Shown: positions 41,671 through 56,600 of the stretch, piece by piece
How positions within the stretch are numbered: position 1 is the first letter of the stretch
Layout: each line of letters starts with the position of its first letter
Source of the DNA: Lepidostoma basale
Taxonomy: Eukaryota; Arthropoda; Insecta; Trichoptera; Lepidostomatidae
NCBI GenBank assembly: GCA_022606425.2
Contig: JAHDVF020000240.1
Coordinates: 1,736,001 to 1,800,000, forward strand
DNA length: 64,000 bases
Reading direction: 5' to 3'
Notes under the pieces: generated by a model
Databases searched by the model: none
Told to the model about the DNA's origin: nothing
What the model saw: the letters and a program-made list of their open reading frames with translations, nothing else
Position numbers and translations under genes: made by a program

Positions 41671-44600
41671 TCACAGATATCTATAGAAGCTTTTATTTTT
41701 ACAAAAATCAAGGTTGCAGTAAGGTGTGAACCATAACAGTTTCTGGAGTTGTTCCCACGAACAGAGTCCTGAAGGGCATCCAAGAAGCGGCATCGGTCTC
41801 TCATTTAAGAAGAACTGTACTTGGTAATCGCCCCAACTGCATCTGTAAAAAAATATATTTAAAAATTATTTATTGTTTTTTGAACAATGATGTAAAACTT
41901 CATATTAAATAATTAATACGAATGAAAACGTCAGTTTTCTAGAAGTTTTATTATATTTTAGTTGACGAAACAGCTGTTGCGTAAAATAAAAATACAATTG
42001 TGATTCATAAAACAAAGTTTTTTTTTTAAATTTAACAGTTTATAATGTTAAACTATCATAGTGTCTCGACCAAAACAATGGACTACTTATTAATTCTTAT
42101 GTGACATTTAACAAAATAACTGAAAACACTTATATTTTGTTGTAATGCTGTGTTATTTTCAACTACCAACTAGTTTTGCTCCAACGGAGTTAAACAGCAA
42201 AATTAAATAATGAAAAAAATCTATACAACATTTTGAATGTATACAAATACTTGTAGACGAATACTGGATTTTATTTACCCATTGCGGGTTATCAATTCAA
42301 GGATTAATTTTATCTCAATAGAGACGAAGATGCAAACTGGAAGATGCAAACTGGACTGGACTCAATAGAGACGAAGATGCAAACGCTTAACCCAACCAAT
42401 GAGAGGTCATAAGTCCTGTAAACACCTCGATCACAATATGCAGTATCCAGTTTGCATCTTCGTCTCTATTGAAATAAAATTAATCCTTGAAAAAAATCTA
42501 TATTTAATTTATACTGTAATCAGCGCTACCTATCGGATTTCGTTCAAACCACGCTCAATATCCCGATACTAATGATAACATGTATTTATTTACTTGAAAT
42601 AGTACACATGTACACAACACATGTTCTAATAAAAATAATTAAACGTTCAATTATAATAATAAGGTAACAATATAAGGTTACATATTGTTTACATATTTAT
42701 TTAATTCTATTCAAAAAAAAATTATGCTCTGCACACTTTTGACATTCTTCAGTATATCTTCATAAATTTTAAATGCTTTATACATAAGATATACTATCAA
42801 ATATACTTTTGATAATATCTTAGAATTTTTTTTAAATAAAACTCCTAGAAGACAGACGTTTTCATTTATTGTTTTTAAAAAATTATGTCTTCTTTTATTT
42901 ATATCTTCATTGTAAATTTATGTCTTCTAGAAGTTTTATAAAATTTTATATGGAATGACATGTTTCGCCCTTCTAAGGCATTATCAAAAAAACTGATAAA
43001 AAAAATATTTATTTAATATTGAGTTTTACATCATTGATCAAGAAACAACAAATAAGTTTTATTATGTTTAAGGGAGAGATGTTTAATTATGCTCACCGAG
43101 GTAAACATTTCGCTTATTTTTTTGATACAGATAATCTACTATTTTTAATTTTACCGAATAATAAAAAAGCTTATCAATCAATCATAAATTGAAAACGTAT
43201 TTTTCTGATATAGGCAAATTGAAAAAGAAACCAATTAATAACTGAGGCGCATAAAAAAATAATTGAAGAAATGTTTTCTTATGAAGCCCATTAAAAACTT
43301 TTTAAATTGAAAATCTGATTGCATTGATTAATTAAACATTGATGACAAAACATAATTAGATAGAACAGCATACGTTTTATTACAGAAATTTAACTTTTCA
43401 TTTGTGTAGATTAGATTGTTGTAGTATTTAACAGACTTTACACGTGTCTATATACCGAATAAGTAATTTTATTTAAATATATAACACATTTTTAAATTTA
43501 TTAAACACTTATGAAATGTATCACGAACCCCGAAGGGGTAGGGAGAAATAATGGACTACAACACTTTTCTTTCCCGACATATTTCTCTCGCTTCCTCAAC
43601 ATTCATACATCGTGTCATGCACGCGCGTCGATTTCTCTGACTCCTCACATGGCCGACATTTAATATTTGATTTATTTGATCAAAATTTGTATTCTATATT
43701 TGTATTCTATATATTGCTACTATATAGAGCGCCAGAAATGCCTCCCTAGAATGGGTCACCCCAGTTGGGAGGTATCCATGTTCTCGATAGATTATTATTA
43801 TTATTATTACTATTTTATTGAATCGCTCTTGACATCATGACAGCATGAGCCAAATCGATGTCAAGGGTATTTATAGCTAACATAGTGATTCTCGTGACAT
43901 GTGATAGGTAGCTAATCTATCGCCATTTTATTGTCACGTGAATTCTACATCAGACCAAAGACAGTGTGACAATCACACTGCCCTCGCCGGCATCGAACCC
44001 GGAACCTTCGGGGTGGCAGTCAATGCACCTACCACGAAGTTCGTGGCCGAGTGGTCGTGGCCGAGTCGATCTATATGTAAATGTAAAATTTTATATGTAC
44101 ATATAAAAACATTAAACCTGGCAAGTTGTATTGAGGTTAGTCTTTAGATTTAACACTCTGGTTATCAATAAATATTAAAATATTAAATAACACTTACTCG
44201 TGAAGAATTATGGCAATATTGGCAGAAAACGGAACATTGAAACTGCTCCTAAAATTTCGTCTAAATATCAAGTTCCTGTAGTTCGTACCCATCAGCGGTT
44301 TATAATCTCTTCCATAGTTGAGGGCAGACAGTATCAGATTGATGAGCGTATCATGAGAGAACAGTCCAATAACCCTGGGAGACTTCTGTTTGTTGATTGT
44401 TCTTTGGAACATTTCCATCATATACTTCAGGGGCATGCAACCGAGTTTCGGGTGGAACTCGTGACTGAAACCTGCTTTGTAGAACTGCTCCAAGTCTTCA
44501 ATATATTCCATTACTATAAGGTCAGCAGCAGAGAAGACAGCACACCAGGGGGATACCTCGGAAGGATACCAACTCTTGTCGTACCTACAGTTATCGTACA

Positions 44601-47600
44601 TAAGACGTATTTGATGGTCATTCAGCAGGTTTGTAAATCCAAGTCGTTTTGACACATCGGAGACGACCTGTTACAAACGAAAAAAATATTTATTATTTGT
44701 ATCTTGAACAATTATGTAAAACTAAATATATAAAGTAATTAATACAAAAACAACAACAACAACAACGGATCATTAAGCCACTTCCCCGGATGTGTGATCT
44801 GAGGGAATGGATCGCCACACCACAGCACTCTAGATACCTCCACATTCATACACACACGTCGATTATTTCTACTTCGAACAAAACAGTCATTTAAAATTTG
44901 ATTGCATGCAATTCAAAAAGTATTATATTTTTTATTTATTTTAAGATAAGAGAAACGATGTCAATGTAGTTTAAAAAAAAAATTGGCCTTTTCAAAATTT
45001 AGCTTTGACATAAACAGTATTTAAGTTGGTTATCAGAGTATGCAGTAATAATTCAAACATGCAACCACAAATTAATGTAGATCATATACATAACCACCCC
45101 ACAATATTCAATGCGGAAAACAAGTCTTTAAAACAATTCATGAATTTCTGAATTTCGGTTACAATTCAAATATGTCTCTGTTTAAATATCTCAAATACGC
45201 GAGAGTATTTGCATTTTAATAATGTTTTAGTAAATCATATTATTTCTATTTTGAAAATATTATTTTTTTAAATATAATTGATGTACTCACTCGCTTATAG
45301 TCCGGCTGTTTTTTAAATATTTTTCTTTCTGTTTCTCTAAAATCATAATTTTTTTCAACTTCATCATCCCAAGCGGAACAATCTTCATATGGCTGTAACA
45401 TAAAATAACACTAATTTCAGTACCTAGAGAAGTTAATCTCTTATTGTCACTAATAATTAAATAAATAATGTTCAGGATCCCATGGACAGACGGAGTGACG
45501 AATACAGAAGTCCTGAATCGTGCAAGAATAAATAGAGAGCTGCTGACATTGATCAAAGTCCGTAAGATTTCATATCTGGGTCACGTTCTACGAGGAGAGA
45601 AATATCGCTTGCTGCATCTGATTTTGAAGGGAAAAGTGGAGGGCCGCAGGGGGGCAGGGCGAAGGCGGATCGCAATGTGAGGGAATGGACGGGAATCGAA
45701 ACTGTGGAGGAGCTATTCCGGACAGCGCAGGATAGGGACGAGATTACCAGAGTGATCGCCAACGTCGCGTCGGGGGGACCTGATAGGGCATGTTAAGAAT
45801 TAAAAAAAAAAATAAAACGTTGTTTTTTTTATGTACTTCCACATTTGTCTAAAAATATTTGATTAAAAATAAATGTATTTTTAAAAGTAAATTCATTATT
45901 TTTCAAACATTATTTTTAGATACATAAGCTGTGATCGGGTTCAATTCCATTATTCTGTAAAATAATTCTACTGAAATAACTTGAATATCAATTTTTAAAT
46001 TCAGTAAATTTTACATAAGAATTTTAATATTATTCTTGTATAGAATCATGTCTGCCAGCCCTGATCTATCTGAATGGCAGTGTCACTAGTCTGTCAATGC
46101 CAGCAAGCCAGGCGAAACCGGTAACAAACGTGGAAGTAGTTAAAAAAAATCGTTTTATTTAATTATTACTTAAAATGAACTTCAAGCAAGAGATTTCAGT
46201 CAAATCATTTAATTATCTTATTGTCACTTCTAATACCATTATTATGAAGTCCGGAGAAACCATTTAAATGCTTAAATAGATTGCCTAACAATGAGCAAAC
46301 TGGATAGGCCATACCATTTAGCATCCAGGCCTGTTTAATTCTATCGCAGAGGGAATGATTAAAAAAAGAGGTCGCTCAAGGCCTATATAGACCAATTGAT
46401 AAGAGACATGCGTTGTAGCAGCTACACAGAGAAGAAAAAACTGACTGAAGACAGGACCGAGTGGAGGGAACGAGTGAGGCTTGTTGCAGACCAATCTGCA
46501 GGATTGTAATCATGAAGAATAATATAAAATATAGGGTAGGGAGAGTTCGATGTTCTAGGAGATAAAAGGGGGCCAAAACTGAAACTGTGCCTCCCTCGTC
46601 TTAATTAAGCTTAGACTATTATGTTGTTCTCTGCGAAAATCTGATTTGTATGAAAGCACATCCGTTTTAATATATTATATAACTAACTAACTAACTACCA
46701 TCACGCCGTCTCCCCGAAGGGGTAGGCAGAAAGAATGGACTGCCACACTTTTCTTTCCTGACATATTTCTCTCGATTCCTCAACATTCATACATCGTGTC
46801 ATGCACGCGCGTCGATTTCTCTGACTCCTCACATGCCGACATTCAATATTTGATTTATTTGATCGTGCCACGTTTTCCTCGGTCTTCCTCTATTTCTGGT
46901 TCCATTTACATCATTAGCATATAATTATTTTACCATTCTTTCTTCATTCATTCTTTTCATATGTCCAAACCATCTTAATGATCCTTTCATTATTTTGTTC
47001 ATGTCACCATCATTCGCACTGCATTCACTTTTTATATTTTCATTCGGCACTCTATCATACACATAGTATCCACACATTCGTCTAAGAAATCTCATTTCTA
47101 CTGCATTTATTCTACTTTCATCCTTCTTTTGCCAGTTCCATGCTTCGCTTCCATTCATAAGGGTCGGTAGAAGAACACCATTGTGCACTGCCATTCTAGC
47201 TTTTTTGGATAGGTTTTTGTTTGCGATGACAACTTTATGTGCACCATTCACTTTGTTGCATGCCCCAACCCTTCTTTCAATATCCCTCTCCACTCGCCCA
47301 TCTCTTGTAAACATACTACCTAAATACACAAACTCAACTACTATATATTACCTTTATTATGTTATCATTATCTATGGGTTCTTCGATTTTAACATTGTAG
47401 TAGGAACCCAGCGCCCCTTCAATAAAAGCTCTACAACTTGCCCAAGTTCTTTGAGTGTTAGTGTGTCTGAAGTAAAAATCATCTTCAGAATAATCAGAAA
47501 ACAGTTCGGGATATTTTTTCTTGTATCTCTGTCCGATTTCCCACAATTCTCTCCATCCCTCCGCGTGTAACTGGTAGGCATAATCTTCTATTGTGGAATT

Positions 47601-50600
47601 CCATCTCCACGTGGATAAAGCATCCAAATCAGCTTGACAGAGGCCCCCAGTCTTCGGACTCTGGCCAGTGGCATAGTTGTTTATGATCTGCTCTTGCAGT
47701 TCTGGAATAAGTTTCATTGTACGCAAATCTCTTGGAGACGGGAATCGCGTTCCGTGCCGGTTTATCGTCAAGAATTGTATCGGTTTGCATACTAGAAAAA
47801 AAAATACGTTAAATATCATCAGCAAAGTAGAATTCTATATTTCTGAAAATATTATGTTGGAAAAACATTTTGATCGGCGCACTCAGTAGTGGAAAATACA
47901 GTGACATTAATGTTTTTAGTATTTATCATTGTTTATATTATTCTATTAATGAAATAGATAAACTATCTTCGATTCTATAATAACAAAATAAAATAAAGTC
48001 AATTGTTTTGGCCGAAAGACTATAATATTTAAACATTTTATAACTGTTAATTTAAAAACTTTGTTTTATATCACAAATTGTATTTGATCAATGAAAAAGT
48101 TCATTACACCTGATGATGTCAACATTGGTTGATGAAACAGCTGTCGTAAAGTAAAATAAATACAATTTGTGATATAAAACAAAGTTTTTGAATTAACAGT
48201 TATAAAACAAAATATAATCAGTTTTTTATTTATTTGAGTGCAACGTATAATCAGATAAATTAAATGAATAAACAATAATTAATACAAAAGAAATCGTCTC
48301 TCTTCGATTAGTTTTATTATATTTTACGGGAATAACATGTTTTGTCCTGCTTTATCAAATGTTTTCAATACTGCCTTTAGAAAGGCGTAACCTGTTATTC
48401 TCATAAAATAAAAAACGGACTTTTTCATTCGTTTTACTAATATTATATAATATAGAGTTTCACACCATTGTTCAAGAAACAATGAATAATTGATGATTAA
48501 CTTTAGCATGAAGTACATATTTTCTGGGATAATCTTATTTTTATAAATACTTGATTAAACACTATTTTTGTAATACTCTCTAACGGTTTCAATGTAAATG
48601 TCAGACTTTAGATCGAAACTTAAAACACACCTTTTCAAATTATCCTAAATGATGATGTAAATGTTGATCGACTGCGTCAGGTGCAGCCCTCATACTAAAT
48701 ATGCTTATTTTAACTGGTTCATTAAACGAATAATTTTTTATTGCGCCCTTGAGATGAGTAATGAATAAAAATGCCGTTCTATAAATTATCCGAGTTATTA
48801 TTATTTTATATAATTCCAATGATTTACAATAAAACTTCTAGAAAACAGACGTTTTCTTTCATTTTCTTTATTTAATATGGAGTTTAACATCATTATTCAA
48901 AGATACAGTAAATTCATATTAAAGATAATGAAACCAGACGTTTTCCTTCGTATTAACACTTCATAGATGTTGATGAATCTAGAGAAATACATAAGAGATG
49001 ATACTATGCTCATCCAATTCGTTTGCAAAGTTTTAAAATCAGATTAATTTCGTATTAATCAAATAAAAAATATTTCTGTATTTGTTCAGATTATGGCAAT
49101 GCATAATTTATTAGTTTGATTTTAAATATATTAAACATAATTTAAAACTAAATATTGAAAAAGGTGGCATGTCTCTGTTTTCAGAATATTTCTTAGCATG
49201 AGCAGTCTTAAATATATTTACATAATCAAATATTTTAATGAGCAATAAGAAATAAATTATTTCTGCAATGTTTCAATGAAACATGCTGTAACTTAATTTT
49301 TGTTTTGAAATAATTATTCGAATTATTATAAAAATAAACGGATGGATTGAATAACATGTTTGCATTGAGACAAATTGAGCCGTTATCTTTACTATGAAAG
49401 AGGTGTACATTTATGCAAAATTGTTTCCTTATAAAACGATGAAATTTTTACAACTCAAGATGATAAGATATGAAATATGTATGAATGTAAAAATGTTAAA
49501 CTGATAAATTTGGAGCAAGATGTTAGGTGATGTCACTTGATATCATGATTGAATAGGTGTCATTAAAAATATTGACACTTTGTCAGAAAATTAGCGCCCC
49601 TCCTATTTTTGACAGAGACTATACGAGTACATAACTGATATATTTGGTTCATAAAATTGAAGAAAAACATTGATTTGAAAAATAGTAAAACACCTTTGTA
49701 AAAACTCCATTTGTGAGATAAAACTGCATTTCGTGATACTTCAAACTGTTATTATAGTGCTCCGATTGTGAATATTCAATTGAACACATTTTATAGGCAT
49801 TAACATTACGTTGGTATTTTGGATTTGGTATTTTCAATTGGCATAAAAACGATGTCATAAAAATGAGAAAGTATTAAATTTCGTTGTATTTTAAAGTTTG
49901 AATTCTGCTTTTATTGTGTTTTTATACAAATGCGTTTTTAACAAAATAAAGTGCGAGTGAATCCAGTGAGAGGGGATCCGTTAACCCCTATAGTGCGACT
50001 TGCTTCATTTGGAGTAAAAAAAAATGGTCTCGAACTGCGACTGCATTTGCAGAATAATTAAACTCATATTTTATGGTAAGGAACTAGAGTAAAAAGGTTC
50101 ATAAAATACATTCATACATGAGCTGCAAATGTAGCCTGCTGCAGTTCAATCTCATTTTATTTAGACTGCAAATGTAGTCAGACGCACAATGGGGGTTAAT
50201 ATTTAAGAATATTGTTAATATTTAAAATAATAAGTTTACATTTTGTTTCAATGATTTTGTTCATCTATATTTTCTTTAAAACACTTACTTTTGTAATTAA
50301 AAAAAACTTTATTCTATCCGAATTATCTCCTGGGATCCTGGGACGAGAGAAAAACGGTAAAAATGTTGTATACAAGCAATGTGAGTGGAAAAAGTGCCGC
50401 GGAATTCCAAGAAAATCACGGAATGATTAATGATTAATGATTAATGAAAACATAAAAGGCGGCCACCTTCCAAGTCGGAAAAATGTGACGAGCGTACATG
50501 TTACGATGTATGAATGTAGATAAATCTAAAGAAGTATGTCAGGACGGAGCAGTAGGCGGTCCATACTCTTTGGAGAAACAGCGTGATGGTTAGTTATAGT

Positions 50601-53600
50601 ACATATTTTAAAATGATAAATGTAATAAGCATGTAAAATAAAAATTATGGGCATTAATTAAAAAACAGTATAATTTATATATTATATATTATACAATAAA
50701 TTTTTTTTTTTACATGTGTTCATTATATTTGACCGTTTTTGTTTTCGATTTTCAGTGAAATAAAAAAAAAACATTTAATAGTATATGTAATTAATAACAG
50801 GCCAAATATATATTTTTAATCACGTAAAATGATTCAACCTACGTTTAATATCCAAAGCTAATAGATTTGTAATGTCGAGTTTAAATGAACTCTATACGAT
50901 CGTTTTTTGTTATAAATACTCGTATATAGAAAATAAACGTATTTTTATTCCTCGCCACTGTTATTTACGATAAAAAACACGTACTGTGATAACGTAAGTT
51001 AATTAATGAGAACAGAATTCACAACGATTTCCGCAAACTATGTCAAATTAACCAAATAACGTGTCTCGATGTAACGGTATTGTTTTTTTTTCAATTTCCG
51101 TCATTGTAGTCGAACACAAGTTGACTCACTTAGCAGGAACTAATGAAAAAAGAATCATTAAAATTGCATTCGTACGAAATATTGCTTGCTCATGTAGATA
51201 GTTAACTCCCTGTATACGATGTTTTAAACTGTTAAATTAAATAACTTTGTTTTATGTATCACATTTGCATTTTATTTTACGCGACAGCTGTTTTGTCAAC
51301 CTATGTTGACATCATCAGGTGTTACAAAAATAAATCAAATGTCAAATTTTCAAACCTTCATGTGTATTTGTTCCTATGTCAATTTGAATAATTTCTTTGA
51401 TATCATCTTGAATTTCTTGGTAGAGTTGAGTTAGGTACCTAAATATTTTAATTAAAAGAACTGTTAGTTACTATTTCTAGGAGAAAATATTAAAGGTGAA
51501 AATTATAATAATAAAACAAAAAATAATAAAAACAGTAATTAGAAGGAACAATTACACATAATATAGAGTCAAACATAATAAATTAAAGACGATAAACGAC
51601 AAACGAAAGTAGATTACATTAATTTTTTTATGTTTAAAGCATTAACACTATAGAATTCCATAATGACGAGTTTTTTTATGAAATAAAACACTGTTTTTTC
51701 CACATGTGAGTTTATTTTTCTCGACATGTTTCGATGCAGCATCGATTTTTAATCGTTCTCCGGATGATGGTGCAAAGCCTTTGAAATATGCCGGAGAAAA
51801 ATAAACTTAAAAGTGGAAAAATAATTGATTTTATTAATAAAAAAAACGTTATTGTGGAATTCTACAGCAATAACGGTTTAGTTAATTAGTTTTTAGATAA
51901 TAGTTATTAAGTGTCATTATGTTTTTTTTATGCTTCATGTATTCAGAAATTGTGTAAAACAAAAGATTTTGTGATGAAATGTAATGACAGTGAATGCTAT
52001 TTGAGATGCGGTCTCATTGTTGATGTTTGATTTTCGGAAACATGTATTCGAATTCGCTATTTCGTATTTCATGGCATAGAAAGATGGGGAAGAAGCAGAA
52101 GGCGCTTTTAAAGAGACCAAGTGGACCACATGGAGAATACAAGAATTGCAAAAATTGTTAAAGATGAAAACCCAAGCAGCAATAGATTAATCGGTAGGCT
52201 GCCAAAAGATGGAAAGATGGCTGGACATCATCATCCCAGGACAGCCCACCGTCATAAACATGTCATACGACCTAGCTAATCTTTAAAAAAAATTGCAATT
52301 ATTGTATTCTCCATGTGGTCCACGTGGTCCTTCCAAAAGCACCTTCTGCTTCTTCTCTATATTACTATGTCCTTTACACCAAGACAGACCTTACGTTTCA
52401 TTTCTGATTCGATTTCTGAGGGTATCTGCGATGGAGCGTAGGGTTCGCATTAAGCTATGTTGGTTTTAATTATTATTATCATTCCGTTCGCATTTATGAT
52501 AGTTGGTTTTAATTATTATATTATAACCATTTCCATCGTGGTTAAAATACATGCGTATCTATTCTCTTTTGTTTATTTATAAATTTAAAATGTAAAGTAA
52601 AAACGAGTGCTTAATATGAAATTTAATATTGTACGTTTATTATACAGTATTCTAGATTTTAACATAAGAGTCATAATGGGGTGTGCCGTTATATTTCACA
52701 TACTATACGAATATACGAGTATGTTACGGGGAATATTTCCATAGATTTTAATTAGCGTTTTTATTTATTTTCTGAATCATTCTAACATATACAAGATATA
52801 CGATACAAAATTATTAGGCTTTTACATTTAATTCACGGAGTTTAATAACCCATTAATTTATTATTGAATTATTTTCTATGGTACAATGGATTTTCAACTC
52901 GAGAATTCAGCACACAATAGAATTATGAAAGAGTTTCACATCATACAAAACACGAAGATGTATAAAATTGTTTTTATATTATGACGATTATGCAATATTT
53001 ATTATATTTTCCAATTGCATCGACTTTATTTATTTGAATATTTCTGTATTCAAATGAATTTAAAGAAAACAATAATGCAGCAGAGATGAGATCCCTTAGA
53101 CGAATTTGTGCTAACATGATGCATGACAGAATTTAAAATGCTGATATAAGGAAGGAATGTAGAGCGGAAGAAAGTGTAATAAACAAAATTATGAAAGTAT
53201 CACTGCATTGGTTTGGACATATGGAACGTATTGATAAAGTTATAACGAGTAAGAAATGATATGAATGAGAATCGAGGAAAATATAGGATGACCAAATTGA
53301 TAAATTATTTAAGGTCGGTTTGAAGAATCGACGTGCGTGCATAACTCGTCAAATGAATGTGGAGGAAGCTCAAGAGGTGTGTCAGGATTAAGAAGTATGC
53401 TGATTCATTCTCCCTACCTAACCTTTCGGAGAAACAGTAGGATGGTTTATTGCTTGTTCCATAAAATAATTTTTGACTTTTATAGTTAATTGTAGTTACC
53501 AGGAATATGTATAAAAAATAGGAGGTAGGTATATTTACCGCATTGTCTTGCATTTCTAAAGTGACACTTATTTGACATTATATTTGAAAAAATCCAGAAC

Positions 53601-56600
53601 GTATTTTACCATTTTACAAGTTTTTTATGCGTTTTCTTTTTCAAGATAATATATTCTTAAATTATATAATACATTGTGTGGAAAACGAAACATGTCTTAT
53701 TTATAAAACATTAGATTTCTATGAAACTGGCATTTTCATCATCGTTAATAAAGCAGAAAATGATAATTTAAAATGGATCTTGCACGAATTATACACTTTT
53801 CCTAGTTAATTAATACTATTTTTTTTAAATTAATGAATATTTATATAAGAAAATAAACAATATATTGTTGAACCCTACAACTGCAAACAATTTTTTTAAA
53901 CTATTATATTGATTCTCATGACATGTAATATGTAGTCAATCTATCGCCATTTCATTGTCACGTGAATTCTACATCAGACCAAAGACAGCGTGACAATCAC
54001 AATGCCTACGACGGGAATTGACCCTGGGACCTTCGGTGTGACAGCCATAGCTCACGTAACTCTGTTACGGAGGTCGTCTTTGTATATTAACCAAGCAATT
54101 GTAACGAACTAACTAACCATTACTCCATGTCCCAAGAGGGGTAGAGAGGATGGTCCGCCGTTCTGTCCTGACATACCTCTCTAGATTCCTCCAAATTCAT
54201 ACACGCTTGTCGATTTTCCCGACTTCGAGTGTGGCCGCCTCCTAGGATTTGATTAATTTGGTCATGCCATGCATTCGTTCGATATGTCTAAACCATCTCA
54301 CGGATCCTTTTTTAATTTTACTTATGATAAAATCATCTGCCTTACATTTCTTCCTTATTTCGTCGTACGGTATTCTATAATATATCGTTTTCTCACACAT
54401 TTTTCTCAGTGATCTGATTTCTACTGGTATGTATACAATTACGTGGTATAAATATATACACAGTGTTTATTTTATTATGTCTATTTATCAAATTAAAATG
54501 TCTAACACCAAAGAAAATTCTTCGTATAAAAAAAGTCTTTTTAATAATTTTATCATTGTATTCATTGTACTTCAATAGGTATTTATTGATAAAAATCATA
54601 CCGTGAGCGTATATTTTTAAGTGAGTATTATAGATATTACGTGAGAAACAATGAAGTAATGAATGTGAAACAATCCATTTATAGCGTATGTGAGAAATTT
54701 AAGATGCTGGTGATTAGACATGGCAATAAGTTTATAATTTCATATAAATTTCGTAAGAATAAATACTTTTATTACAATCTACGTATTTTAAACAGTTCTA
54801 TTTTTTGTGAATTCCGGTGTAGACATCACGTGACAATAAAATGGCGATTAATTAGCTACCCATCACATGTCATGAGAATCAAGAGCTAAAAAGTTGAACA
54901 CAAGTAATTGGGTTAAAATAACCTGCTGTATAAAAATGTGAAAGCAATGGAAAAATACTGCATTAAAGGTCTAAGTACATTCTTAGAATCAGTAAAAATG
55001 TTATATTTTGTGTTGTAGATGATTTAATTGTCTTAGTCTTTTTTATATACTTTCATAAAAAAATGTATACATAAAAAAAATAGAAAATACATATCAGCCA
55101 TGTTTCGGACAGCCGGTCCTTCTTCAGTAATACGTATTATAAAGATAGATAGTTCCAAAAAAAAATCTTTATAGCGTCTGTCAAAATTGATCATATTTGT
55201 AAACAATTTTATAATACATATTTTAAATATGTATCTTTATAATAATTTTTATTATTATTTTGTTGAATCGCTCTTTATGAGCCAAATCGATGTAAAGAGT
55301 ATTATAGCTATCATAGGGATTCTCATGACATGTGATAGGTAGCTAATCTATCGCCATTTTATTGTCGCGTGAATTCTACACCAGACCAAAGACAGTGTGA
55401 CAATCACACTGCCCTCGCCGGGAATCGAACCCGGAACCTTTCGGGTGGCAGTCAATGTACTTACCACTCGGCCACAAAGGTCAATATGTATCACTGAAGA
55501 AGGACCGGTTGTCCGAAACATGTCTGATGTGTAATTAAATTATTTTTAAAAAATTAGTGTTGTATATACAAAATGTTATATTTTGTTGAAAACCAATCCC
55601 TTGGATTGAAACGAGCGTAGGTGATTTTATTTTCTTCGTGCTAACGTTGACTAACAAACGATCCTATTTATTTATTGACAATGAAAATAGACGTTATTAA
55701 GATATCTGCAGATGTTTGAATATTACTACCTTTTTAAGTAAAAAATATGATTTAATCATTATTATTATTGTTTTGTTGAATAGCTCCGTCCAGCGTGAGC
55801 CAAACTATGTAAAGGTCATAACGCATATATTAATTCTCATGACATGTGATAGGTAACTAAGCAATCGCGATTTTATTGTCACATGAGAATTCACCAGATC
55901 AAAGACAGTGTGAAAATCAGGCTGTCATCGCGTGTGGTAGTCATAGCAGTTCCCACTCTGACCAAAATATTGTCATATGCAAATCTATATAATTGCTTTA
56001 TCTTATTCTTTGTGATTTGAGTCTAGATAAACCTTCGAACCATGTCGAGAAAAATAAACTCAAAAGTGGAAAAAAACAGTGTTTTAATTCATAAAAATTG
56101 GTCTTTACTATTTGATGCAACTCTTGAATCAGAAATAACCATAAAGTGTTAAAAATTATTTGTCACTGTTTTCGAAGTATGCTGTAAAGAATTTTTTTTA
56201 TTGTTATGAGCCTATATGGAAATAGATAACAATAATGAGAATTTGAATAAGATAATTAAATTCGAAATGTTTTGGATATTGTAATTACATGCTATGAAAA
56301 CATTGACGTGCATGCTGGCAAGTTGGAAAAAATAAAAATATTTTACTGTTAACCAAATAGAATAATATAGACTTAAAACTGAGAATACTCCTCATCAAGA
56401 GTATGGAGTATCTTGATGTACGGTTGCGAGACATAGTGCCTATCCGAAAGAGATAAACGGAGACTTGAGGCTTTTGAGATGTGGTCCTATAGAAGACTAT
56501 TAGGAATTTTCTGGAGAGACCCCATAACAAATGAGGAGGTTTTCCAAAGAATCTAAGGAGGAAGGCACCTGCTTAGGACCTTGTCCGAAAGACGTGCAAG

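Larger units (their letters stand above)
55015..55575. repeat. Fold-back family H6 split by a SINE
   Basis: Left arm 55035-55140 and right arm 55486-55575 are inverted copies (GGACCGGCTGTCCGAAACAT / GGACCGGTTGTCCGAAACAT cores). The centre was enlarged by a SINE insertion. Confidence 0.7.
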
